DNA from: Candidatus Nanopelagicales bacterium
GTDB lineage: Bacteria; Actinomycetota; Actinomycetes; S36-B12
Direction: 5' to 3'
DNA: 64,000 nucleotides
Assembly: GCA_018609125.1 (NCBI GenBank)
Contig: JABAYF010000016.1
Coordinates: forward strand, 65,745-129,744
Shown here: positions 44,909 to 53,347 of the stretch, in pieces
Layout of the letters: the number at the start of each line of letters is the position of its first letter
How positions within the stretch are numbered: position 1 is the stretch's first letter
Position numbers and translations under genes: made by a program
The notes under the pieces: model-generated
The model's input: only the letters and a program-made list of their open reading frames with translations
Database searches by the model: none
What the model was told of the DNA's origin: nothing

Positions 44909-44916
44909 AATGGGTG

Positions 44917-44986
44917 ACGCTACCGTTCTCGGCCGCCGTCGAACCTGCCGGTTCAGTATCCCGGGGCACCCTGCGCTCGCTAGGGT
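44917..44986. promoter_or_regulatory. divergent glgP/glgE promoters
   Basis: TAGCGT on the minus strand (44917-44922) lies 8 bases before the glgP GTG, and TAGGGT on the plus strand (44981-44986) lies 8 bases before the glgE GTG. Neither start has a clear Shine-Dalgarno site. The shared 86-base region could hold a common regulator site; none was recognised. Confidence 0.45.
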
Positions 44987-44994
44987 CTGGATCT

Positions 44995-47010
44995 GTGGCC
45001 GTTCGTCGGAAATCCCCAGCCCCTGCGCAGTCGTCTGAAAATTTGACCACCGTCGCGCAGACTCTTGCTGGCCGATGGCCGATTATGGACGTGTGGCCGG
45101 TCGTGGAATCAGGACGGCGCCCGGCAAAGGCGGTCGTTGGCGAAGTCATTCCCGTGAGCGCCACCTGCTTCAGAGAAGGCCACAGCCACCTCGGTGTCAG
45201 CGTCATCCTGCGTCGCCCTGATGACAGTGAGCACTCCCGCGTAGCCATGCGGTCCGACGGCGGTGGCCTAGATCGATGGACCGCGCAGGTTTCACCCGAC
45301 GCCGAGGGGCCATGGAGCTTCTGCATTGAGGCCTGGGACGACCCGTGGGCAACGTGGTTGCACCGCGCCGACATTTTGGTGCCCCTACGCCAAGACGTGG
45401 AGTTGGAATTCCAAGAAGGTGCGCAATTGCTTGAGCGCATAGCCAAGGCGCTACCGCGTGGAAAGACCGATGAACGCAAAGTCCTTCGATCCCTCATTCG
45501 ACTTCTGCACGATGGCGATCTCCCACCGGACGTCCGGTTAGCGGCAACACACGACATTGAGGCAGCGGCAATCATCTCGCAGTTCCCGATTCGAATGAAC
45601 GCTGACAGTTGCGGACCCTGGCCACTACTGGTGGAAAGACGCCGAGCCCTGGTCGGCTCCTGGTATGAGTTCTTCCCCCGAAGCGTCGGATCTAGCCTGC
45701 AACCAATGCGCTCAGGCACCTTCACGTCAGCGACCACGAGGCTAGAGGCCATCAAGGCCATGGGTTTCAACGTGGTCTATCTCCCACCCATTCATCCGAT
45801 CGGTCAGCGACATCGCAAGGGTCCGAATAATTCACTAACGCCTGCCCCTACCGACCCCGGTTCCCCGTGGGCCATCGGAGCTAGCACCGGAGGTCATCGC
45901 GATATCCATCCCGAGCTGGGTGACCTCGCCGACTTCACCGCCTTCGTTCGACGTGCCGCGCACCTCGGTCTTGAAGTTGCCCTTGACCTTGCCCTTCAGG
46001 CAGCCCCAGATCATCCGTGGGTGTCTAGCCATCCCGAATGGTTCACCACGCGCGCCGATGGCACGATCGCTTACGCGGAAAATCCACCCAAAAAATACCA
46101 GGACATCTATCCGCTGAATTTCGACAACGATCCAGCAGGCCTCTACGCTGAAGTCGTTGACATTGTTAAGTTTTGGCTCGCCCAGGGAGTACGAATTTTC
46201 CGAGTCGATAATCCCCACACGAAACCACTGTGGGTCTGGGATCGACTAATTCACGAAATTCAGGCCCTGGATTCCGGCGTCATCTTCCTGGCCGAGGCGT
46301 TCACCCGACCACCTATGATGCGGGCGCTTGCTAAGGTTGGCTTTCAACAAAGTTACACCTACTTCACGTGGCGCAACACGCAATCAGAACTGCGCGAGTA
46401 CTTCGATGAATTGGCCGGCCCCGCATCGGCGTTCATGCGTCCGAATCTTTTTGTCAACACACCGGATATTCTCAGTGAGTTCCTCCAGACAGGCGGCCCT
46501 GCGGGGTTCTCCATCCGGGCCGCTCTCGCCGCCACGCTTTCCCCCACCTGGGGCGTCTATTCCGGTTTTGAATACTTCGAAGGTACCTGCGCTAGTGGCG
46601 GCGGTGAGGAGTACTTGGACTCCGAGAAGTACCAGTACCGTCCGCGCGATTTTGAGCAGGAACCCAACCTAATCGACTACATCACAGCACTAAACACCAT
46701 TCGCGCTGAACATCCGCCGCTACAGGATTTACGCAGCCTTCGCTTCCACTATTCCGAAAACGACAACGTCATCGCCTATTCGAAGTCCGTTGGTGATGAG
46801 GTGATCATCACCGTGGTCACCCTTGACCCACACGTAGCGCAGGAGTCGACGATTTGGTGGGACATGCCAGCACTTGGTTTAGCCAATGATGATCACTTTA
46901 TTGCCGAGGACCTACTCACGCAGGAGTCCTTCACCTGGGGACCCTCGGCCTATGTTCAACTCAACCCCATCACGCGGGTCGCCCATATCGTTTCACTTCG
47001 CCGGCTATAG
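44995..47010 (+). CDS. glgE: alpha-1,4-glucan:maltose-1-phosphate maltosyltransferase
   Basis: GH13_3 enzyme that extends alpha-glucans with maltose from maltose 1-phosphate, a hallmark of actinobacteria. The 671 residues contain the N-terminal domains, the maltosyltransferase block YEFFPRSVG, the barrel motif PPIHPIGQRHRKGPNN, the nucleophile region FRVDNPHTKPLWVWDRL, the acid glutamate in FLAEAFTRPPMM and the aspartate in NTPDILSEF. GTG 44995 gives a length close to characterised GlgE; longer in-frame starts exist. glgB follows 26 bases later. TreS and Pep2, the usual maltose 1-phosphate suppliers, are not in this window. Confidence 0.95.
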   Translation: MAVRRKSPAPAQSSENLTTVAQTLAGRWPIMDVWPVVESGRRPAKAVVGEVIPVSATCFREGHSHLGVSVILRRPDDSEHSRVAMRSDGGGLDRWTAQVSPDAEGPWSFCIEAWDDPWATWLHRADILVPLRQDVELEFQEGAQLLERIAKALPRGKTDERKVLRSLIRLLHDGDLPPDVRLAATHDIEAAAIISQFPIRMNADSCGPWPLLVERRRALVGSWYEFFPRSVGSSLQPMRSGTFTSATTRLEAIKAMGFNVVYLPPIHPIGQRHRKGPNNSLTPAPTDPGSPWAIGASTGGHRDIHPELGDLADFTAFVRRAAHLGLEVALDLALQAAPDHPWVSSHPEWFTTRADGTIAYAENPPKKYQDIYPLNFDNDPAGLYAEVVDIVKFWLAQGVRIFRVDNPHTKPLWVWDRLIHEIQALDSGVIFLAEAFTRPPMMRALAKVGFQQSYTYFTWRNTQSELREYFDELAGPASAFMRPNLFVNTPDILSEFLQTGGPAGFSIRAALAATLSPTWGVYSGFEYFEGTCASGGGEEYLDSEKYQYRPRDFEQEPNLIDYITALNTIRAEHPPLQDLRSLRFHYSENDNVIAYSKSVGDEVIITVVTLDPHVAQESTIWWDMPALGLANDDHFIAEDLLTQESFTWGPSAYVQLNPITRVAHIVSLRRL

Positions 47011-47036
47011 CCCCGCAGAACCGACAGGAGCACGGC

Positions 47037-49247
47037 ATGGTCAAACGATCAGCTAGGTCCGGTAGTTCAGTTCCCGAGCCCGCCGCCGTCGATGTAGCCG
47101 TCCTGGATCAGATCGTCGATGGGCGTTACTCCCAACCGCATGACATTTTGGGTCCGCACCCACACCGGGACACGGTCACCGTCCGAGTGCTGCGCCCCAT
47201 GGCTGAAGCCGTTTCGGTCGTGATGGGTGACACCTCGTTTGCACTCAGTCACGAGCATCGAGGCGTCTGGGTGGGCGTGCTACCTGTCGACGAAGTACCC
47301 GACTATCGACTCCTGGTCACCTATGCCGATGAAGTATTCGCTGCCGATGATCCCTATCGCTTTCTCCCCTCGTTAGGCGCGGTCGATTTGCACCTACTAG
47401 GCGAAGGCCGCCATGAAGAAATGTGGCGGGTGCTGGGTGCCCACCAGCACACCTTTGACAGCCCTCACGGACTCATTCATGGCGTGTCCTTCGCCGTATG
47501 GGCTCCCAATGCCCACGGGGTCAGAGTCGTTGGGACCTTCAACCACTGGGACGCCCAAGCGCACCCGATGCGCTCATTAGGATCAAGCGGGGTTTGGGAG
47601 TTATTCGTACCCGACATCCACGACGGAACCGTCTACAAGTTCGCCGTGCTCGGCCAGGATGATCTTTGGCGCGAGAAGGCAGACCCGTGCGCTTTCGCCA
47701 CCGAGCTCCCACCTGCCACGGGATCGGTGGTGTTCACGTCTCGCTACACCTGGGGTGACCAGTCCTGGCTCAATCAGCGTGAAACTTACGACGCGTTGCG
47801 CTCCCCGATGTCAATTTACGAAGTTCACCTCGGCTCCTGGCGGCACGGTCTTAGTTACGTTGACCTGGCCGTGGAATTGGTCGATTACGCACGCCGCAAC
47901 GGGTTCACGCATGTGGAATTCATGCCGGTCGCAGAGCATCCCTTCGGCGGATCCTGGGGCTATCAGGTGACCTCTTACTTCGCGCCAACATCTCGATTCG
48001 GGTCACCCGATGACCTGCGCTTCCTCATTGATGCCTTACATCGGGCAGGCATCGGCGTCATCGTTGACTGGGTGCCCGCGCATTTCCCCAAGGACGAATG
48101 GGCTCTGGCCCGTTTCGACGGGACACCCCTGTACGAACACCCCGATCCCCAGCGTGGCGAACACCCCGACTGGGGTACCTATGTTTTCAACTTTGGCCGC
48201 GCAGAGGTACGAAACTTCCTTGTTGCCAACGCTTTATACTGGCTGGAAGAGTTCCATGTCGATGGCATCAGGGTTGATGCCGTTGCGAGCATGCTCTATC
48301 TTGATTACTCCCGCGAACCGGGCCAGTGGTCTCCAAACGAACATGGTGGACGCGAAAACTTAGACGCTGTTGCCTTCCTGCAGGAGATGAATGCCACCGC
48401 GTACCGTCGAGTGCCCGGCATCGTCACCATCGCCGAAGAATCCACATCGTGGCCGGGCGTCACCCGTCCCACCTATTTGGGCGGACTCGGCTTCGGCCTG
48501 AAGTGGAATATGGGGTGGATGCACGATTCCCTTGACTACGTAAAACGTGAGGCCGTCCATCGCCAGTTCCATCATCACGAGTTGACCTTCGCGATGATGT
48601 ACGCCTACAGCGAGAACTTTGTGCTGCCCATCTCTCACGATGAAGTTGTTCACGGCAAGGGATCCTTGATCAACAAGATCGCCGGCGACCGATGGCAGCA
48701 GCTGGCAAACCTTCGTGCCTATCTTGGTTTCATGTGGGCTCACCCGGGAAAGAAGTTGCTGTTCATGGGAAGTGAATGGGCGCAGTCGGCTGAGTGGAAT
48801 GCCGACAAGGGGCTGGACTGGTGGCTGCTGGAATACCCCGAACATGCAGGTATCGCTCAAGCGATGAGCGACATCAACCACGTGTACCGAGACACACCTG
48901 CCCTGTGGCAGCAGGACACCGATCCAGATGGGTTCAGTTGGATTGATGCCAATGATGCGGTAACCAACGTGTACAGCTGGCTACGCTTCGACGACGAAGG
49001 TAACGCTCTCGCGTGCGTGGTAAATATGTCACCGATCCCTCGATTTCACTACCGCCTCGGGCTACCGACCAGTGGTTATTGGCGGGAGACACTGAACACT
49101 GATGCTGCCGCCTACGGCGGTTCTGGTGTAGGCAATCTCGGAGGTGTCCAGGCGGATGGCCCACCGTGGCATGGCCTGTCCAGTTCGGCGAACATCATCG
49201 TTCCGCCCATGGCTACGCTTTGGCTGCGTGCGCCTGCACGCGACTAG
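47037..49247 (+). CDS. glgB: 1,4-alpha-glucan branching enzyme
   Basis: GH13 branching enzyme that adds alpha-1,6 links to the chains GlgE makes. The 736 residues include two N-terminal beta-sandwich regions (HGLIHGVSFAVWAPNAHGV is the CBM48) and the barrel motifs VDWVPAHFPKD, DGIRVDAVASMLYLDYSR, TIAEESTSWPGVT and LPISHDEVVHGKGSL. AGGAG lies 6 bases before the ATG. It sits 26 bases after glgE, the conserved glgE-glgB pair. It ends in a 4-base tail-to-tail overlap with the thioredoxin-like gene. Confidence 0.97.
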   Translation: MVKRSARSGSSVPEPAAVDVAVLDQIVDGRYSQPHDILGPHPHRDTVTVRVLRPMAEAVSVVMGDTSFALSHEHRGVWVGVLPVDEVPDYRLLVTYADEVFAADDPYRFLPSLGAVDLHLLGEGRHEEMWRVLGAHQHTFDSPHGLIHGVSFAVWAPNAHGVRVVGTFNHWDAQAHPMRSLGSSGVWELFVPDIHDGTVYKFAVLGQDDLWREKADPCAFATELPPATGSVVFTSRYTWGDQSWLNQRETYDALRSPMSIYEVHLGSWRHGLSYVDLAVELVDYARRNGFTHVEFMPVAEHPFGGSWGYQVTSYFAPTSRFGSPDDLRFLIDALHRAGIGVIVDWVPAHFPKDEWALARFDGTPLYEHPDPQRGEHPDWGTYVFNFGRAEVRNFLVANALYWLEEFHVDGIRVDAVASMLYLDYSREPGQWSPNEHGGRENLDAVAFLQEMNATAYRRVPGIVTIAEESTSWPGVTRPTYLGGLGFGLKWNMGWMHDSLDYVKREAVHRQFHHHELTFAMMYAYSENFVLPISHDEVVHGKGSLINKIAGDRWQQLANLRAYLGFMWAHPGKKLLFMGSEWAQSAEWNADKGLDWWLLEYPEHAGIAQAMSDINHVYRDTPALWQQDTDPDGFSWIDANDAVTNVYSWLRFDDEGNALACVVNMSPIPRFHYRLGLPTSGYWRETLNTDAAAYGGSGVGNLGGVQADGPPWHGLSSSANIIVPPMATLWLRAPARD

Positions 49248-50158
49248 AACAGTGCGCTGGACAGGGCGATTCTTGCTGCTGCCACTGCCGGATCATCGCC
49301 AGCAATCGTGAACAGATCAAGGAGCCGCGCCCGCAACTCTTCGCGCTCATCACCCGGGGCCGACCGAATTGCTTCGATGAGCACTGCGAACGCGGTCGAC
49401 CAATCGCCACGAATCGCTGCGGCGTCAGCATCGGTCAGCGGATGTGCTGTCATCTGTCCCTGGGCAGCCAAGGTGTTGGCTGATTCAACGCGAACCTGCA
49501 GGGCACACATCGCGGCTCCAGCCTGAGCGTCAGCGTTATTGGGCTCAGCTGCCAAGACGAGTCGGTAGGCCCCCTCGGCTAACGCCCAATCACCCGATTC
49601 CATGGCTTCATATGCTGCTGCGAAGCGCGGATCAACAACCTCTTCTGGTTGGAGTTCGGGCTCGACATTTTCTTGTGCTGTCGCCGTGCCAGCCACTCCG
49701 GCCTGCTCGGCGGCCTTGAGTAATTCCTCGATGTACTGGCGCGCCTGTGGCTCGGGCAATGCTCCCTGGAACAGCGGCATCGGCTGGCCCCCGACGATGG
49801 CGAAGACGCTGGGAATCGACTGCACCTGAAATGCAGAGGCGATTCTGGGCTGTGCATCTACATCAACCTTGGCCAGGATGAACCGGCCCCCGTATTCCGC
49901 AGCGAGGGCTTCCAAGATGGGTGAGAGCGTTTTGCACGGACCGCACCAGGTGGCCCACAGGTCGACAACGACCGGTACCTGTTGGCTTCGCTCAATGACC
50001 TCTGTCTGAAAGGTCTCTTCGGTGACATCGATAACGATCCCGGCAGGTGCGGGCCCAGCGGTTGCCTGCCGCTGTTGCGCCTGGCGCTGTTGAGCAAGCG
50101 CGGAGAGATCAACCGCTCCCCGCAGGGGCATATTCGCAGGTGTAGACACGTGCATCAT
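49244..50158 (-). CDS. thioredoxin-TPR co-chaperone (CnoX/YbbN family)
   Basis: 304 residues. After a Gln-rich N-terminus (QQRQAQQRQA, ~24-33) a thioredoxin domain spans about 45-150 with an intact WATWCGPCK active site, followed by a TPR-type helical domain (AAAYEAMESGDWALAEGAYRLV). This architecture matches CnoX/YbbN proteins, which hold unfolded or oxidised proteins for chaperones. E. coli CnoX lacks the second Cys, so the CGPC here suggests a redox-active form. No clear ribosome site before the first ATG. Confidence 0.87.
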   Translation of the reverse strand: MMHVSTPANMPLRGAVDLSALAQQRQAQQRQATAGPAPAGIVIDVTEETFQTEVIERSQQVPVVVDLWATWCGPCKTLSPILEALAAEYGGRFILAKVDVDAQPRIASAFQVQSIPSVFAIVGGQPMPLFQGALPEPQARQYIEELLKAAEQAGVAGTATAQENVEPELQPEEVVDPRFAAAYEAMESGDWALAEGAYRLVLAAEPNNADAQAGAAMCALQVRVESANTLAAQGQMTAHPLTDADAAAIRGDWSTAFAVLIEAIRSAPGDEREELRARLLDLFTIAGDDPAVAAARIALSSALF

Positions 50159-50206
50159 TTTGACATGCGACCCACCGGGTGGTGGGGACGGGCGCGAGTA
50201 AGGCGA

Positions 50207-51178
50207 TCAATCCTCACCTATGGTGGCGATGAGACGATCGGCTGCCGAATACGGATCGAGGGATCCGGTTGCTACGGCCTGAGCCAAAACAAGCAGTTGT
50301 TGGTGGCCATCGGTACCGATGCGTCGACGGAAATGGGCGAGCGTAAGAGCGGTGATCTCCTCCGTTGCCCGGCGCTGTCTGCGCTGTTCCAACCGATCAT
50401 CTTCGGTCAACCATTCTTGATGAAGATCAATCACTGCGAGTAATTCATCCACCTCACCCCGGCTGGCGACAGCCTTCACCACCTGTGGCTCCCATCGATG
50501 GGGATCTCGATCAGCGAGGCTGATCATGTGGCGAACTTCACGGGCGGTGCTGTCGGCGCCGTCTCGATCGGCCTTGTTGACGCAAAATACGTCGCCAACT
50601 TCCAAAATGCCCGCTTTCGCTGCCTGAATACCATCACCCATGCCAGGTGCGAGAAGCACGACGGTGGTGTCCGCCGTGCCGGCCACCTCAACCTCAGACT
50701 GCCCCACCCCGACCGTTTCGATAATGACAACGTCAACTCCGGCCGCTTCAAAAACACGCACCGCCTGAGGTGTCGTTGCAGCCAACCCGCCCAGGTGGCC
50801 CCGAGATGCCATAGACCGGATAAAAACGCCATCGTCAAGGGCGTGGTCCTGCATGCGAATGCGATCACCGAGTAGAGCACCGCCAGAAAACGGCGAACTA
50901 GGATCCACGGCAATGACCCCCACCCGCTGATCTCGCTTTCGATAGCCGGCAATCAGGGCTGAGGTCGTGGTCGACTTACCCACCCCCGGTGCTCCGGTGA
51001 GCCCGATCACACGAGCGCGTCCAGCGGTGGGAGCTAACTGCGCCATCACCTCGGGCACCGCGGGCGATGAATCCTCAATCCAAGAAATCAACCGTGCTAC
51101 CGCACGAGGATCAGCACGCTTTGCGCGATCAATCCAGTCCTGAACTAGGGGAGCCTGAACTGCGGGCACGTCGGTCAT
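50207..51178 (-). CDS. meaB: methylmalonyl-CoA mutase-associated GTPase MeaB
   Basis: G3E-type GTPase that loads and protects adenosylcobalamin on methylmalonyl-CoA or ethylmalonyl-CoA mutase. The 323 residues show the P-loop GLTGAPGVGKSTTTSAL, the switch region DPSSPFSGGALLGDRIRMQ, ETVGVGQSEVEVAG, and the base-recognition motif VNKADRDGA. It lies 11 bases downstream of the thiolase gene, next to the epimerase and CCR, which fits the methylmalonyl/ethylmalonyl-CoA pathway. No mutase gene is in the window. Confidence 0.95.
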   Translation of the reverse strand: MTDVPAVQAPLVQDWIDRAKRADPRAVARLISWIEDSSPAVPEVMAQLAPTAGRARVIGLTGAPGVGKSTTTSALIAGYRKRDQRVGVIAVDPSSPFSGGALLGDRIRMQDHALDDGVFIRSMASRGHLGGLAATTPQAVRVFEAAGVDVVIIETVGVGQSEVEVAGTADTTVVLLAPGMGDGIQAAKAGILEVGDVFCVNKADRDGADSTAREVRHMISLADRDPHRWEPQVVKAVASRGEVDELLAVIDLHQEWLTEDDRLEQRRQRRATEEITALTLAHFRRRIGTDGHQQLLVLAQAVATGSLDPYSAADRLIATIGED

Positions 51179-51189
51179 GGCACCAAGCC

Positions 51190-52383
51190 TTAGGGGCTGA
51201 CGTTAAGGATGAGGGCATCACCCTGGCCGCCACCGCCACAGAGCGCCGCTGCCCCGATCCCACCGCCGCGGCGACGAAGCTCTAGCGCAAGGTGCAACAC
51301 AATGCGGGCCCCAGACATACCCACCGGATGCCCAAGGGCGATGGCGCCGCCATTGACGTTGACGATTTCGTCGTTAACGCCCAAGGCGTTCATGGAGGCC
51401 AGTCCGACCGCAGCGAAAGCCTCATTGATTTCAATGAGGGTGAGATCTTCGACCGTGATGCCTTCCTTGGCGCACGCGGCACGAATGGCGTTGGCGGGCT
51501 GCTCGTGCAGCGAGGCATCCGGGCCGGCTACGACGCCGTGCGCGCCGATTTCGGCCAACCACTCCAACCCCAACTCCTGCGCCTTCGCTTTACTCATCAC
51601 TACAACGGCGGCAGCACCATCTGAAATCTGTGAGGCTGAGCCAGCCGTAATGGTGCCGTCCTTGGCGAATGCCGGGCGCAGCCGACCAAGGCTCTCCGCT
51701 GTCGTGTCGGGCCGGATACCCTCATCGGTCGTGAATTCAATGGGGTCTCCCTTGCGCTGAGGGATCATGACAGGCGTGATTTCTTTGTCAAAGACACCAT
51801 TCTTTGTTGCAGCGGCAGCACGTTGATGTGACTGCGCAGCATAGGCATCCTGGTCTGAGCGAGTGAAGTCATAACGGGAGTTGTAGCCCTCGGTTGACTC
51901 TCCCATTGCGCACTGATCGAAGGTGCACGTTAGGGCATCAAAGGCCATCGAATCAATCATCTTCCAGTCGCCGTACTTCACACCTTCGCGGGATCCGGTC
52001 AATAGATGGGGCGCATTCGTCATGGATTCCATTCCGCCGGCCACCACGATCTGGAATTCGCCCGCACGAATGAGTTGATCAGCCAGAGCGATTGCGTCTA
52101 GGCCCGACAGACAGACCTTGTTAATGGTGACTGCGGGGACGCTCATGGGAATGCCTGCGTTCACCGCTGCGGGGCGAGCTGCGTTTTGGCCTGAACCGGC
52201 TTGAATCACCTGCCCCATGATGACGTAGTCCACCTGTTCACCGGTGATGCCGGAGCGTTCCAGTGCCGCCTTGATCGCCGCTCCACCGAGGTCGGATGCG
52301 CTCAGCCCCGACAGTGAACCAAGTAGACGTCCCATCGGCGTGCGAGCGCCGGAAACGATGACCGATGGTGACTGCGCTGACAT
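51190..52383 (-). CDS. acetyl-CoA C-acetyltransferase (thiolase)
   Basis: 397-residue thiolase. The acyl-accepting cysteine is in [16 protein letters not shown], the histidine in [17 protein letters not shown] and the second cysteine in the C-terminal CGGGGQGDA. The short length and proximity to ccr favour the biosynthetic role of making acetoacetyl-CoA from two acetyl-CoA. ATG 52383 is chosen because GGAGG lies 5 bases upstream. It is divergent from the epimerase. Confidence 0.95.
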   Translation of the reverse strand: MSAQSPSVIVSGARTPMGRLLGSLSGLSASDLGGAAIKAALERSGITGEQVDYVIMGQVIQAGSGQNAARPAAVNAGIPMSVPAVTINKVCLSGLDAIALADQLIRAGEFQIVVAGGMESMTNAPHLLTGSREGVKYGDWKMIDSMAFDALTCTFDQCAMGESTEGYNSRYDFTRSDQDAYAAQSHQRAAAATKNGVFDKEITPVMIPQRKGDPIEFTTDEGIRPDTTAESLGRLRPAFAKDGTITAGSASQISDGAAAVVVMSKAKAQELGLEWLAEIGAHGVVAGPDASLHEQPANAIRAACAKEGITVEDLTLIEINEAFAAVGLASMNALGVNDEIVNVNGGAIALGHPVGMSGARIVLHLALELRRRGGGIGAAALCGGGGQGDALILNVSP

Positions 52384-52574
52384 GTGATCCTCCGAGGAAT
52401 GCGGGAGTGGACATTGGGGTAACAACGAGTTTTGATCCTAGGTCCCCCGACCGGATCAAACATTGACATCACCCTAACGATGCGGACCTAGCACCTCCAC
52501 GCACCACCCAATGTGCATACGCTGGGTACCACCGAGGTCATCCCCAGCGTTGCGCCACGAGGAGAGTCACCGAC

Positions 52575-53057
52575 ATGACACACCAGTCACCAGCCACCCG
52601 GGACGGATTCCCGCATGATTCTTTCCCTGCCGGCCTGTTCACCCAGGTGGACCACGTCGGCATTGCCGTGACCGATCTGGATGCGGCAATCGCCTTCTAT
52701 CAGGACACCTTTGGCATGACATTGACGCACGAAGAGACCAATTCCGAGCAAGGCGTGCGCGAGGCGATGATGGCGGTGGGTGACTCGGGCACCTGCATTC
52801 AACTCCTGGCCCCCTTAACCACCGACTCCCCCATTGGCCGATTCCTCGATCGCAGCGGTCCCGGCATTCAGCAGATGGCCTACCGGGTCGTTGATATCTC
52901 CACCGTGTCGGCGGTGCTGCGTCAACGCGGGGTTCGACTTCTTTACGACATCGCAAAAACAGGCACGGCCGGTTCGCAGGTGAACTTCATCCACCCCAAA
53001 GATGCCGGTGGAGTGCTCGTGGAACTCGTCCAACCTCCAGCCGAGCCCCACGCATGA
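52575..53057 (+). CDS. mce: methylmalonyl-CoA epimerase
   Basis: Interconverts (2R)- and (2S)-methylmalonyl-CoA; homologues also act on ethylmalonyl-CoA. The 160-residue VOC-fold protein has the paired motifs VDHVGIAVTDLDAAIAFYQDTFGM and the second half QMAYRVVDISTVSAVLRQRG...FIHPKDAGGVLVELVQ, which supply metal-binding His and Glu residues. GAGGAGAG lies 8 bases before the ATG. The stop overlaps a tiny membrane-protein gene by 4 bases. Confidence 0.92.
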   Translation: MTHQSPATRDGFPHDSFPAGLFTQVDHVGIAVTDLDAAIAFYQDTFGMTLTHEETNSEQGVREAMMAVGDSGTCIQLLAPLTTDSPIGRFLDRSGPGIQQMAYRVVDISTVSAVLRQRGVRLLYDIAKTGTAGSQVNFIHPKDAGGVLVELVQPPAEPHA

Positions 53058-53230
53058 CCGATGCCAGCGGACCGGGTCCGCTTCTCCTTATCGTGGCCGT
53101 TGCCCTAGGCGCAATCTTCGTTTTCTCCCTCTTTCGACGCCTGTTTAAGACCGCCATCGTGGTCATCCTGATCGGCGCTGTGGTGGTCGGGCTCTATATT
53201 GCGCGCGAACAGGGACTCATCACCTGGTAG
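53054..53230 (+). CDS. small two-helix membrane protein
   Basis: A 58-residue frame starting MTDASGPGPLLLIV whose ATG overlaps the epimerase stop (ATGA), so it is probably translated by coupling. Two hydrophobic segments (about residues 9-27 and 33-50) are separated by the basic turn FRRLFK, which predicts a hairpin in the membrane with both ends on the same side. I recognise no family. Its position between the epimerase and ccr suggests a link to that pathway, but this may be chance. Confidence 0.65.
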   Translation: MTDASGPGPLLLIVAVALGAIFVFSLFRRLFKTAIVVILIGAVVVGLYIAREQGLITW

Positions 53231-53280
53231 GGCTGCCATAGACCTCCCCCAGGGTAAGAAAACAGATACACTCGTCTGTG

Positions 53281-53320
53281 AACGATCGTTAACTTTTACG
53301 GGGTGGCGGACTTCGCCACC
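53281..53320 (+). promoter_or_regulatory. candidate operator and 5' UTR hairpin of ccr
   Basis: AACGATCGTT (53281-53290) is a perfect 10-base palindrome, directly followed by the A/T-rich TAACTT. Just downstream GGTGGCG and CGCCACC (53302-53308 and 53314-53320) form a 7-bp hairpin with a five-base loop, 15 bases before the ribosome site. The first looks like a repressor site; the second may affect translation or message stability. Both are inferred. Confidence 0.4.
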
Positions 53321-53347
53321 TGCAGGCCACCGCGACGGAGGAACCAG

